From positions 5,345,738 through 5,409,737 of the forward strand of contig NC_092486.1 in NCBI RefSeq assembly GCF_047495875.1: a stretch of DNA of 64,000 nucleotides, in the 5' to 3' direction. This document shows, in pieces, positions 24,915 to 36,082 of this stretch (position 1 is the stretch's first letter; every line of letters begins with the position of its first letter). The notes beneath the pieces were generated by a model. It was not told the origin of the DNA. It ran no database searches and saw nothing but the letters and a program-made list of their open reading frames with translations. The position numbers were made by a program, and so were the translations under genes. The DNA is from Pithys albifrons albifrons. Taxonomy: Eukaryota > Chordata > Aves > Passeriformes > Thamnophilidae.

Positions 24915-25145
24915 ACAGCACTGACCAGCAGCACCCCCAGAACCAGCAGCACACCCAGAACCGGCAACACCCCCAGAACCAGCAGCACACCCAGAACCAG
25001 CAGCACCCCTAGAACCAGCAGCACCCCCAGAACCAGCAGCACACCCAGAACCAGCAGCACACCCAGAACCAGCAACACCCACAAAACCAGCAACACCCAC
25101 AAAACCAGCAGCACTCCCAGAACCAGCAGCACCCCCAGAACCACC
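24915..25145. repeat. Minisatellite in RETSAT 3' UTR, 15- and 18-bp units
   Basis: About 13 copies of CAGCAGCACCCCCAGAAC or the 15-bp form lacking one triplet start about 300 bp after the stop codon. All units are multiples of three, so a plus-strand frame reads as a false Gln/His/Pro-rich protein. Confidence 0.92.
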
Positions 25146-25483
25146 TGTGGCTGCTGGATCCCACCAGTGGAGCATTGGAAGGGCATTGACTTCCACCTGC
25201 ATCTCCCAGCAAACATCCACCTTCAGCTGCAGCCCCCAGAGCTATTTGAGAGCCATGGCACTTGCTGGCTGTCCAGGGCTTCCAAAGTCACTCTTGGGAG
25301 CAGCAGGACCCCAAAGTCCTGATATTCCAAGTGTTTGGGTGCTGCTCTTCCCCCTGCCCTGAGGCACTGATGGCTCAAGCACCTGCTCCTTTAGCAGTAC
25401 AAAAGTCATTCTGTGTCCTGGCAAAAGCCTGGAAACAATATCAAAGTCCTCTCTGGTTGGGAAAGGAAGCACATGAGACTGGA

Positions 25484-25489
25484 AATAAA
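25484..25489 (+). terminator. Candidate RETSAT poly(A) signal
   Basis: AATAAA lies 868 bp after the RETSAT stop codon, with a second ATAAAA close behind. Confidence 0.55.
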
Positions 25490-25551
25490 TAGATAAAATA
25501 GTTATAATGATCCTGGGACTTGTGCCTCGTGATGGGTCAGCAGGACTGAGT

Positions 25552-25656
25552 GATGGGAGGGGGAAGGGAAGGGAAAGGGAAAAGGGGATGGGGAAGGGAA
25601 AGTGGTTGGGGAAGGGGAAAGGAAGGGGACAGAGGAGGAGAAAGGGAAGGGGGAGC
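25552..25656. repeat. Polypurine GGGAAA-type tract
   Basis: About 100 bp almost purely of G and A (GGGAAGGGAAAGGGAAAAGG and variants), which can form triplex or slipped structures. Confidence 0.8.
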
Positions 25657-26127
25657 CCCATCTTGTGATCATATCACTGGGGGCTTATACTGCCCAATTT
25701 TGGGGAGGAATAATGGCAGAAAATAAAAGGTGAGTTTAAATTCCACCACAGTAACATTTGGGGACAGCAAACCCCTGGGAGCAGAGCTGGGAGAAGCCTG
25801 GCTGTGAGCTGGTGATGGATTAGGGGGAAAATAAACCCCAGAGGTGGCTCCTAAGCAGGAAATAGTGTGAGCATGCTGGAAAGGAGCCCTGGAAATGGGC
25901 TTGAGAGCTGATCCAACAAAGAGGATTAGATTAGTGAGCAAACCGGTAATCCTGGACGGGACGGGACGGGACCAGCAGAGTGTGAGCTCTGCAGAGCCAG
26001 ATCCCCAGGACTCACCCACAATCAATCCCCTGGGGCATTTGTGTCACTGTCAGGGGGTGGGGACAGCTGGGACTGCCCCTGGGGGGCTGCTCTGGGCACC
26101 CACAGTGTGGGCTGGGGGTTCTGCCCC

Positions 26128-26350
26128 TGTGCCCTGCTCAGGTGAGACCCCACCTGCAGAGCTGCCTCCAGCTCTGGGACCCAGCACGAGAGGGATGTGG
26201 AGCTGCAGAGAGTCCAGAGGAGGCCACGGGGATGCTCCAAGGCTGGAGCCCCTGCCCTGGAGCCAGGCTGGGAGAGCTGAGGGGCTCACCCAGACAAGAG
26301 AAGCCTCCAGGGAGATCTGAGACCCCCTTCCAGTGCCTGAGGGGACCTGG
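26128..26350 (+). mobile_element. CR1 LINE internal/3' fragment
   Basis: The sequence GGTGAGACCCCACCTGCAG, then CCAGCTCTGGGACCCAGCAC and GAGTCCAGAGGAGGCCACGG, matches the CR1 region before the 3' UTR in sense orientation, with small deletions. Confidence 0.8.
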
Positions 26351-26775
26351 GACTCTCTGCAGAGCAGAAAACTCTGATTTAAGCCCAGGATGGTGCAGTG
26401 ACACCCAAAGCCTCCCCCACAGCTCTGAGGGGGACCCAAAGCTGCTTCTCCCCCTGATTTTCTCATCCCAAAGAGCTCCAACCTTGACAATGCAATCTCA
26501 CCCATACTGGTGGTTTTTTAATCCAAACAAACCTCTCCAGGCCATGGAATTCCATCCTGGAGAGGCAAAACTGATGTGTTTGCTTGGCTGGTGCCCTGCC
26601 CATGAGGCAAATACCTGCTGTGAGCTCAGCTCAGGCTGTGTTTGCTTAGGAGGCCGTGCAAGATTCAAAGCTTTAAACCAAGAAGATCAGATAAAATAAA
26701 CTCAGGGGTGTTTTGCAGGTTGGGTTCACTTGGGATCCAGGTTGGGGGTCAGGGGGTGGATCCAGGACCATTACA

Positions 26776-27105
26776 CAGAATCATGGAATCATTTAGGTTG
26801 GAAAACCTCCCTGAGACCACTGAGTCCAGCACTGCCAAGGCCACCACTAACCCATGTCCCCAAGTGCCACATGCACATGGCTGTTAAATCCCCATGGGAA
26901 TGGGGACTCCACCACCACCCTGGGCAGCTGTGCCAGGGCTGGGCAGCCCCTTCCATGAAGGAATTTTCCCAATATCCAGCCTGAACCTCCCCTGGCACAG
27001 CCTGAGGCTGTTTCCACTTGTGCTGTCCCTTGTTCCCTGGGAGCAGAGCCCGACCCCCATGTGTGTCCCCTCCTGGCACAGCTGGCACAGGGTCAGGAGG
27101 GCTGA
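26776..27105 (-). mobile_element. CR1 LINE 3' fragment
   Basis: It opens with GAATCATGGAATCATTTAGG and GTTGGAAAACCTCCCTGAG, then reads CCCCATGGGAATGGGGACTC and CCAATATCCAGCCTGAACC. This is the reverse complement of a CR1 3' half, so the element is on the minus strand. Confidence 0.88.
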
Positions 27106-28159
27106 GAGCACAGACCCGACCCCAGCTCCCAGCTCACTGCCCAGTTTCACCCACTTTCACCCAGTTTGGCCCAGTTTCACCCAGTTTGGCCCAGTTCCTC
27201 ATGCATTAAACATGCTCCACCCTCAGGGCCTCTCTGTTAAACCACCTGTATCAGAACTCTCAGCAGCCCAGCCCTGATAAGCAGAGCCCAACCCAGGGCT
27301 CTGAGGTGGCAAAGTAGTTCTGATTTGATTTCACAGTATTTCCAGTCCTGCACCTTGAACTCTGGGCAGGTACCACGACAGGACCCCAGCTGGCCCTCCC
27401 TGCCCCTCAGGATGCTCCTCAGTGGACCCTGAGGAGGGCTTGGCCCACCACTCAACTCCACATCCCTTTGGGAACTTTCATTTTAATCCTCCTTTCTCAC
27501 CCTTTTTTCCTCCCCCAGTTCCCAGCAACCCCATTCCCAAGAAAACCAGTGGCCCTCCCAGTTCCCAGCCCACCCTCAGCACCTGCCAAACCACCAGCAG
27601 AGAGAGTGGGATGGGGAATTTCCTCCTTTTAGGGAAAAAAGTGGGGGAAAGGAGGAAGCTTCTTCCACTCCCTGCAGGAGCATCTCTGCCCCCTCCACAG
27701 CTGGTTGGCAGCAGCAGCTGCACCACTGGGGTGTCTTTTCCAGTCTCTCCCAGTTCCTGCTGCTCCAAGGATGTGCTGGGATCCCTCTCTGAAGCTCCCT
27801 GGGGGAGAAAGAAGAAATCCAAGGGCAGAGCTGAGGACTAAGTGCTGCTGAGAGCAGTTTAATCTCCTCCTGGGCCCTGACCTGACCCCTCCCTGCCATC
27901 CCCCTGGGCCACTCTGGGCAGGGTCAGCAGACTGGAAACCTCCAATCCGCTCTGGGCTGGGCCTGTCTGGGCTCCTTCCGGCTGCACACGGAGCCCTCAG
28001 CACAAACAGCTCAAAGAAAAGAGTGTTTTTATCAAACTCAGGTCTTGGCTTTGCATAAAGAGGAACAAACCTGCCCCTTCAGCACCAGCTGTGAGCAGAA
28101 ACCATGAAAGGAGCACCAGACAAACAAAACCAAGAGAGAAGTGAAAATTCAGAGTTTGG

Positions 28160-30884
28160 GGTCTTTTTAAATCCATTTATTGACCACACAGAAAATCAAA
28201 AACAGTACAAAGAGCTATAAAAATTCTGATCCTTCCAAGCAAAGTGCATTTCACTGCAGCAGAAAACAAGTGCTGGTTCAAGCCTAAAAAGCAGGAATAT
28301 TTGGCAAAAAACCCTCTGTACCAACAGACACCATCCATGGAAAACCTGTGTGTCCAAAGGGAAAAGGTTCTGCTCACCTTGATCCCTTAGGGACATGTTG
28401 CATAAATTAAATACCATAAAACTCAACAAACTGGGAGCAACTTCCAGAGGTTTGGGACAGCCTGGATTGTTGGCCTTGGGAAGTGCTGAGGGGGGAGATT
28501 TTGGGCCTTCCTGGAGCTGTGAGGTACATCCTCATTTACCTGAACACACTCATGCTTGGTCCAGCCTGGGATCAAGGTGTCTGAGGTCCAAAGAATTCCC
28601 TCCCCTGCTGGCATTGGGGTGGGATTCCCACAGCCTGGAGCAAGAGAGGATTTAAAACAACTTCCAGGATAGAAAAGTGAGTAGATGGTGGAAAAAAACC
28701 CTCTTCTAAATTATTATTGCATTAAAGAAACCCAGGACAAAGCAGGCATAGAGCACACACACCCAAAAGCACACACTCCACAAACACTGGCTGGAGCAGC
28801 CTGGGAGCACAGAGAGCTCCACACACTCAACAGACTGTCCCCTGCTGTCACCAGCCCAAAGCAGGAGCCCCCTGCCCACACCCTGCCTGGCTGATCCTGG
28901 GGCATCCCTGGAGCAGGGAGGCTTGGACAGGAATTCCCTCCCTTCTCCCCAGAGGTGACATTGCCAGCCTTGGTTCCCTTCCCTCCACCTCCCATTCCCA
29001 TTCTCCAGAACAGCCCCTGGAAGTACTTTAAGCGCCCAAGAAGTTTCCCAGGGAAACCTTGAGAACTCTTTAAAGCCAAGAGGGTTTTCTCCCACTCCTT
29101 GTGCTTGTCAACCATTGGCAAAAAGGAAATGGAGTGGGATGTCTGGGTTTGCAGAGGGCCAAGGCCCCTCTGCCCTCTTGGAATGAGCCATCAGAAGATC
29201 CAAACTAGAGCTGCAGCTTTCACAGTGACGAGAAAAGGCTTTGCCCTTGTCCAAGGTGACCAAAGGGCAGGTAACCAATTATTCCCAACCCTGGGAAAAA
29301 GGCTGGTCCCTTCCCCCAGGAGGGCAGTTAATCCCCCTGGGATTGTTCCCATGCAGTCAGAGGGCAAGTGCAGGACTGGCACACAGCTGGCACTGGCTCT
29401 GGCACAGGGGGGTGCCCATGTGAGGAGCTCTGAATTCCTCAAAACCATTTCTTTCTGCCTATACTGGAAAATCCAAAGCAAGAGCCAGGCAGGCACTTTG
29501 TGCCTTCTCCAGAAGTGCCCTGGCTTGAACAAACCTCTCAGGAGTGGAACTACAGGAACAAAAAGCACCTCACAGGCACAACTGGGGCACCAACACCTCT
29601 GGCAGCCCTTGATCCAACCAGTCCCAGTCCAGCACACCTGGAGGAGGAGGCTGAGGGACTGGACACTTCACTCATCCCAAGCTCCTCAGGTGTTTATGTT
29701 CCCTCCTCCCCAGGTGGGCCCTGCTACTCCAACACTGCCTGGGCATCGACCTGTCCCAGCCTGGCCCCTCCCTCACAGCACCACAACCAACCCCTCCAGT
29801 GCCAACAGCTGAACTGGGAGCACTGGGAGGAGAACGTTCTGTGTGGAGAATGAAGGCTTTGAGCTACACCCCACAAACTGCTCCAGCACAGGCAGAGGTG
29901 TGTGTGAAAAAGGGAGTAAATCTGGGTGTGAAACTGGAGAATTGTCTTGGTCAGGGAGAGAAAACCCAAATGTGGGTCCGTGGTGGGTCAATTCCAACGG
30001 AGTGCAACCACCAGGCCCCCAATCTGAGCCCCCAAACCCTGGGCAGGGGAGGAGGAGGAGGAGGAGACCAAGGCAGCTCCTCCCTGGGCAAGGGGACAGT
30101 CCCGTGGCTCATTGTGCAGCAGATCCTGAATTTCCTCCCCAGGAGGAGGGGTCAGTCCAGCAGATGGCAAATTCCATTGCACTGGGACACCCAAGTTCTG
30201 GGAATGCTGGGACTGGCTCTTCCTGCAGCCAGGCACCCAAGGGGCAAACAAGGCAGCTGGGAAAGGAGAAATTTCGGGAAGTGAGAGGTTTCATCAAGGT
30301 GCAGGTGCAAAACAAAAGCGTTTCCTCTCCTTCCATGGCAGTGGAGTGTGGCAGCACAGCACTCCCATCCTGGCCCTTGGCATCCCACACACGGCCCAGG
30401 GGGAACCTACAGCTGCAAAGGCAAAAGGAAAAGCTGAAATCACTTGGAATTGCTTTGCTGCTCTGCCCAGACCTCAGGGCTGGACAAGGCTGTACAAGCT
30501 CCCAAAGCAAACACCAGCTCTTGTCTTGTCTTCCCTTTCCTCTTCCCATGGCAGAAAATAACACCTGCCTTGAAGGACAAGTGAAAAAGGTTTCAAGAGG
30601 AAGAAGGAAGGGACTTCTCCACAAATCCCACCCTTCACCCACTAAAAACCTCTGGGAAGTCATCTGAGTCAGTGCCAAACTCTTTCAGCACAACTGCCCA
30701 CCCCTGCCCTGCTCTGCTGGGTCAGCACTGCCAGCATTTCTCAGTAGTTTTGTTCCATTTCCTGGTACAATCCAGTTCCTTGTCTGACTGACTTGGGGCT
30801 TTGGGACCATCTCTGATGCAGAGGGGCCAATATTTTGTATTTCCAACACACCCCAGGCCCCCCAGCCTTCCCCCAGCTTTGGGG
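28160..30884 (-). other. TGOLN2: TGOLN2 3' UTR (inferred)
   Basis: No separate gene was recognised between the TGOLN2 last coding exon and the poly(A) signal at 28176. Mammalian TGOLN2 also has a long 3' UTR. Short alternative terminal exons could lie here, because the last recognised exon ends at a usable donor (GTGAGA from 30914). Confidence 0.45.
28176..28181 (-). terminator. Candidate TGOLN2 poly(A) signal
   Basis: TTTATT reads AATAAA on the minus strand about 2.7 kb after the last TGOLN2 coding exon. It is the likely end of a long 3' UTR. Confidence 0.5.
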
Positions 30885-33684
30885 TCACAGTCCCTGCTTT
30901 GGGCTTGCTCTCACCTTTTGATCCAGTCTCTGATAATCACCAGACTTGGGCCGCCGGCCAGTTTTTGATCTCTTTCCTTCCAGGGCAAAAGCAATGATCT
31001 TTGGGGAGAGAAGAGCAGGGACAGAGTGAGTCAGCAGCAGCTTTGTCTCCCTTCCATCACAGCCTTGCCTGTGGTTTCTCACTCACCTGCTCCTGTGACC
31101 CCATTTCCTATGGAAAGGCACTTGAAATAAATAAATGCCATGACTCGACCCCAGCTAAGATGGATAACGAGGTTTGCTCAACAAGCAGAAAACAGTTAGG
31201 AATTTGTTTCCTTTCTCCTCCCCCAGAGGCAGCTTATGAGGAAAACCAACCCCAACCTTGTGCAACCTGCTGTAAAAACTCAGCCAGGGACTGGGGATTT
31301 CACAACCTCTGAAGATCAGCAGCAGAGCTGAGGACACCCAGTTAGCACAGGGGTCGTTTCCTGGTCACAACCTCCCTGCTCCTCCCACTGCTGTCACACC
31401 ACGGGAACACGAACCACACAGAGGAAACCAGTGGGGAGCAGGGGAAGGACTGAGTGGGCCCCAGTCCCAGCCCTCAGGGGGCTGTGGAGGGACAAGGCCC
31501 AAGGAGGGCCACTCACCTTCCGTTTGTTGTGATAGGCCACGTACAGGGCGGCGACGACGATGGCCGTGGTCACCAGGTAGGCAAAGAAGTGGCTGCTCTC
31601 AGAGCGGGGCCTGGGCATGGGGGGCACAGCCTGCCCTCTCTCCCGGGTAGAGGAGGTGTCCCTGCCCTCCTCAGCCTCAGCCTCCTCCTCTCCAGGGCTT
31701 TCTTCAGTGTCCAAAAGGCTGTCACCGTCCGCAGTGGAGGAAACTGACTGGGAAGGGGCATTTTGGTCCTTGCCATTGTCCTGCCTGTTGGATTGCTGGG
31801 TATCATCCCTGCCCTGCTGGGCACCACCCTTGTTCTGCTGGGCACCACCACTGCCCTGCTGGGCACCATCCTTGTTCTGCTGGGCACCACCATCGCCCTC
31901 CTTCTCACCAGCACTGCCCTGGTTGGTGTTCCTGTTGGTGGTGTCAGTGCTCTCCTGGCCATTCCTGCCAGCCCCATTCCCATCCCTGCTGTCCTGGCTG
32001 GCGTTGCCATCTGTGGGACTGGTGCCCCCGTTGTTGCCAGGCTGGGTGCCAGCCCCATTCCTGTCACTGCTGCCCTCTTTGGTGCCCTGGTCCTCATTGT
32101 TGCTGCTCAGAGTGTTGTCCCCATTTGTGTTTTCACTGTTCTTGTCAGCTGTGCCCTTGCCACTCTCAGCCTGGGTGTTGGCCTCGTTGTTTTCACTGCT
32201 CTCCTCCCTGTCAGGTTTGTTCTGCTTTTTGTCACCTTGGCTGCTGGTGTTGTCACCACCCTTGTTGTCGTTCTTGACATTGCTGTCCTGGCCATTGGTC
32301 TGAGTCTGGGTGTCGCTGCCTGTGCTGCTGCTCTGGCCACCACTGGTGCTGCCTGTGCCACCCTGGCCACCACTGGTGCTGCCTGTGCCACCCTGGCCAC
32401 CACTGGTGCTGCCTGGGCTGCTGCTCTGGCCACCACTGGTGCTGCCTGTGCCACCCTGGCCACCACTGGTGCTGCCTGTGCCACCCTGGCCACCACTGGT
32501 GCTGCCCGTGCCACCCTGGCCACCACTGGTGCTGCCCGTGCCACCCTGCCCACCACTGGTGCTGCCCGTGCCACCCTGCCCACCACTGGTGCTGCCTGTG
32601 CCACCCTGGCCACCATTGCTGCTGTCTGAGGTCCCCGTGTTCTGGTTCTGTCCCTCCCCATTGCTGCCTCCACCAGCCCCATTGGTGCCTGTGCTGCCCT
32701 GAGGAGCTCCTGGGTTGTTGCCTTGGCCTGCACTGTTCTCTGATGTGGTTTTCTCCTTCTTCTTCTTCTCTTCCTCGTCATCCTGTTCAGGCATATTTGA
32801 ATTCTTCTGGACCTCATTGTCCTGCTTCTCAGCTGTTTCTGTTCCGCCGTTCGTGTCGGTTTTGGGGGCTCCGTTCTGGTCAGGGGGCTGGGCTTGCTGC
32901 TGTCCCTGGGGATTGGCTGCATCCTGCTCACCGCCTGAGCTCCCCTGGCCTCCTCCTCCTGTTCCTGCTCCGGTTCCTGCTCCTCCTTCCCGCTCCTTCG
33001 GTGGCTCGCTCTGGCCCTCCGGAGCTGTGGGGAAACACGGGGCGCGCAGATCAGCACCGGGAGGGCTGAGATGTGGGGAGGGAAAATCCCCCGAGACGGA
33101 AAGAGAAACCCACGGGGGGAGGGAGGAACCCACGGGGGCACGTGGGAGCTGGGGGGGGGGGGGGTTAGGAAAAGGGAACCCCAGGGGGAAAAGGAGCCCC
33201 AGGGGGGAAAGGGAACCCCAAGGGGGAAAGAGAACACCAGGAGGAAAGAGAACCCCAGAAGAGAGCCCCAGAAGGAAAGGGAACCCCAGAAGGAGAGGGA
33301 ACCCCAGAAGGAAAGAGAACCCCAAAAGAGAACCCCAGAAGGAAAGGGAACCCCAGAAGGAAAGAGAACCCCAGAAGGAAAGAGAACCCCAAAAGAGAAC
33401 CCCAGAAGGAAAGGGAACCCCAGAAGGAAAGGGAACCCCAGAAGGAAAGGGAACCTCCGGGAGCCCCTCCCGCCCCCCCCCAGGAGCGGCCCAAGCGCAG
33501 AGGAGCCCCCCGGCCCAAGAGCTTCGCTCCCCTCCCGCGCCTGCCGCGCCCCCCGGTCGCTGTCCCCCGGCGCACCGTCGCGGGGTTCCCGGGGCGCGGC
33601 CCGTGCTGTGCAGAGCCCGAGCAGGAGGAGCAGGAGCAGCGGCAGGAGCGGCCCCGAGCGCGGCCCCGAGCGCGGCCCCTCCAT
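30885..33684 (-). CDS. TGOLN2: TGOLN2, trans-Golgi network integral membrane protein (TGN38/46)
   Basis: This is a type I membrane protein cycling between the trans-Golgi network and the plasma membrane. The minus-strand coding exons are 33576-33684, 31517-33024 and 30915-30998. Reading through the last donor gives a stop at 30885. The protein begins with [17 protein letters not shown] and a Leu-rich signal peptide. A very long hydrophilic lumenal domain rich in Gln, Asn, Gly, Ser and Thr follows, with about ten 10-residue repeats ([10 protein letters not shown]). It ends with [20 protein letters not shown] (transmembrane) and a tail that runs [19 protein letters not shown], then GDYQRLDQK. 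The tail holds the YQRL sorting signal that defines the family. Length is about 567 residues to DQK. The C-terminal end is uncertain: read-through adds VRASPKQGL, while splicing at GTGAGA would add another end, as the human isoforms do. Confidence 0.93.
32325..32625 (-). repeat. TGOLN2: Coding minisatellite in TGOLN2, 30-bp unit
   Basis: About ten copies of a 30-bp unit (plus strand CCACTGGTGCTGCCTGTGCC and CACCCTGGCCA) encode [10 protein letters not shown] on the minus strand. Eight copies read [10 protein letters not shown] and two are GGQSSS variants. The unit is a multiple of three, so copy number can change without breaking the frame. Confidence 0.95.
33170..33460. repeat. Minisatellite in TGOLN2 intron 1, 18-bp unit
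   Basis: About 16 copies of AGAAGGAAAGGGAACCCC, with 12-bp shortened forms (AAAAGAGAACCCC), fill half of the intron between 33025 and 33575. A run of about 15 G precedes it near 33150. Confidence 0.92.
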
Positions 33685-33900
33685 GGCGGGCCGGCCCCGC
33701 AGCCACCCCGGCCCGCGCCTCTCGCGAGACTGCGGCGGGCGCGCGGGAGGCGCGAGAGCGGCGGCGCAGGGGCGGGGCTGAGGGGAAAGGGGCGTGGCTT
33801 TCCCAGATGGGGCGTGGTTTGTGCTGATTGGGGCGGGGCTTGTGCTGTGTGTGGGCGGGGCTTGGGAGCCCCGGCTGGGGCTTGGCGCCCCCTGGCGGAG
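33685..33900 (-). promoter_or_regulatory. TGOLN2: TGOLN2 promoter
   Basis: The CpG-rich zone upstream of the TGOLN2 start codon carries the palindrome TCTCGCGAGA at 33720-33729, an inverted CCAAT box (ATTGG near 33825) and GC boxes (GGGGCGGGG near 33830). The first is a known element of TATA-less housekeeping promoters. Start site not resolved. Confidence 0.6.
33720..33729. promoter_or_regulatory. TCTCGCGAGA palindrome
   Basis: A perfect 10-bp match to the conserved TCTCGCGAGA promoter element, 36 bp upstream of the TGOLN2 start codon. Confidence 0.65.
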
Positions 33901-34075
33901 CCCCCCCTTCCCCCCCCCGCGGGGACCCCGCGGATTTTTGGGGTAAAAGTCGCCGTTTTGGGGTCTGTCTCCAGGCTCTGAGAGCCCAGGGCTGGCAGCG
34001 GGGAGCAGTGCGGTGCTGGGGGTGCCCTCCCGGCCCTGCAGGGGGACGGGCTGTCCTTTCCTGCAGGACTGCTTT

Positions 34076-34240
34076 GGACAACCCCTTATTTTAGGATAAC
34101 CTCTTACTTTTGGACAACTTCTTATTTTTGGATAACCTGTTATTTTTTGGATATTATTCCATTTTTTAATAACTTTTTAAAATAATCTGTTTTTTTGATG
34201 TTTTTTTATAACCTGTTATTTTTCAGGTATTCCTTAATTT
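34076..34240. repeat. AT-rich degenerate repeat, about 24-bp unit
   Basis: Words like TTTTGGATAACCTGTTATTT and CTTTGGACAACTTCTTA recur about every 24 bp, some six times. It is AT-rich, unlike every other array in the window. Confidence 0.75.
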
Positions 34241-35185
34241 CTTGGATAACCAGGTGGATTTGGGGATGCTCCTCCTCCTGCTTGTTCCTGCCACCACTCT
34301 GTGCCCCTGCCCAGCTCTGTGTCCTGTTTGGGAGGTGTCACACTGGGGGGGAATCACCCTCCAAGAATTTCATCTCCAGCTTTTTCCCTGCCTGTCCTTT
34401 CCCAACCAGCTCAACCTTTCCTGGTTTTCCAGACACACAAATAACACCCCCACCTCTCTGACTTGGCTCATTGGTGCCAATCCCAACCTGTTCTTCCCAC
34501 CATCCCACTTTTCCTGTGTAGATCAAGGGGTTTGCCTGATGAGCTCCCTCAGACCACCCTCCCCACCATTCCGTGGTGCCTCATCCATCACACCAAGCAC
34601 CAAAGTCTCTCCTGTCTCCAGAAGGAACCACAATCCTTCCAGATCCACCAGCTGCTCCAGTCACTCTGTTTAACCCCAAATCAGGAAAGACACCACATGG
34701 AAACCAACTGAGTCCCACACAGAGATGGAGGAATATCTGGGGCTAATCCTGCCTTGCAGCGCTGCGGGTGATGTGCTTCATTTTCCTCTCTTTGTTTTCC
34801 CCCCAATCTCTGGGGAATCTCCGTTCAATTCAACACATTCCAACAATCCCTGCTGCTCAGCTCTGCCCATGCCAGCCTTTCCAAGGAGACAGAGCAGTTG
34901 GCCCAAAGCTTTCTTGGGATTTAACAGAGAATCGAGGCTGTTTCTCATGCCCTGCTTTCACTCACCCCCTGAAGTCCAGAGTGACTGAGCACAGGCCAAG
35001 TTCCTCTGGATTTCCAACAAAGCCTCTGGAAACGGAATTCTGCCCCAACCACTGTGGATGAGGGTGACATCAGCCCAGAGCTGGGTGGCTCCCACCAGGA
35101 TCCAACATTTTCTTGGGATGAAACGGGACAAACAGGAGCAGTGACCTCCCCTCCTGTCCCCTGCCCTGCAGCCCAAGCCCTCACA

Positions 35186-35275
35186 GGATCATGGAACACC
35201 CAGGGCTGGAAGGGACCCACAGTGACCATCAGGTCCAACTCCTGGCCCTGCACAGGACACTCCAAAGGTCACCTG
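35186..35275 (-). mobile_element. CR1 LINE 3' fragment
   Basis: CAGGATCATGGAACACCCAG, then GGCTGGAAGGGACCC and CATCAGGTCCAACTCCTGG, is a short reverse-oriented CR1 3' end. Confidence 0.7.
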
Positions 35276-36082
35276 AGTGAATCATCACCTGAACAACAAC
35301 CCACATCCCAGCTCAGCACAGCTTTGGGGGTTCCTGGGCTGGTGCTGCCCCTTCTCATAAATCCTTGTGGGATGTCATTTTCTGGGGATGGCTCTTTCTG
35401 AGAACAGCCACGAGGAATAGGCTGGACACATAAATTTGGCTTTAATTAACACAAATTGGGGTGTTTTAACGTGTTGTCCCAAAGTCTAGTGACAAGATAA
35501 TAAAGTCCTCACCTCGTCCAACACCATCCAGCCCCTTCCCCCCCAGGGCTAATCTGGGCAGGATAAAGGATCAAAAGGAGAAACAATTAGCAAATGGAAG
35601 AATTTAATGATGCTAATTAAAATGTATTAAGAGTAGCCACTGCCTCTGCACCAGCTGCTTTGGCAGGAGCCTGGAGCACACGGAGTGCCAGCCCCGTCCC
35701 GGTGCAGAGAGGCAGAACAGGACATCTGGTGTCCCTCCCCCTGCCCCCAGAAAGGGGGTTTGAGGAAACCTCAGTGCTTGTGGTAGAGCCCTTAATTAGC
35801 TCCATCTCTGCAGGAGACCCCTGGGACCTCATTAGGCTTTTCAATTAGTGCCTGGCCAGCCGGAGCGCTGGGGGGAGGGGGCTGCAATTAAGCCCTGGGT
35901 GGAGGTGACAGGAGTGACCCCCGGCCACACCCCAGGCAGCAAAGCCCCAGCCTGGCCCCAGGTGCTGCCCTGCCCCAGAGCCAGCCCTGCCAGCAGTGCC
36001 CCCAAGGAGCCCTTTAACGAGCTCCTGGCAATAAACCCCACAAGGGCTGGGGGGGTTCAGCTGTGAAAGGTTTGAAACCTTC

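Larger units (their letters stand above)
24617..25510 (+). other. RETSAT: RETSAT 3' UTR
   Basis: The region between the RETSAT stop and AATAAA at 25484-25489 holds no other gene. It contains the CAG/CCC-rich tandem array at 24915-25145. The end point is inferred from the poly(A) signal. Confidence 0.6.
25511..28160. other. RETSAT-TGOLN2 intergenic region (tail-to-tail)
   Basis: No coding exon was recognised. The region holds a polypurine tract of GGGAAA-type repeats (about 25552-25656) and two CR1 pieces (26128-26350 and 26776-27105). The rest shows no structure I can name. The transcripts of RETSAT and TGOLN2 converge on it. Confidence 0.6.

Noticed and set aside
24888..25216. Gln/His/Pro-rich or Leu/Val-rich repeat proteins
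   Set aside because: They are frame translations of the triplet-multiple array in the RETSAT 3' UTR with no flanking gene structure.
25511..28160. Possible extra gene between RETSAT and TGOLN2
   Set aside because: No ORF matches a known family or has consistent splice sites. The region is CR1 fragments and polypurine tract.
31617..33827. Long plus-strand ORFs opposite TGOLN2
   Set aside because: They are antisense shadows of the repeat-rich TGOLN2 exon 2 and intron 1. The minus strand has signal peptide, transmembrane segment and YQRL tail.
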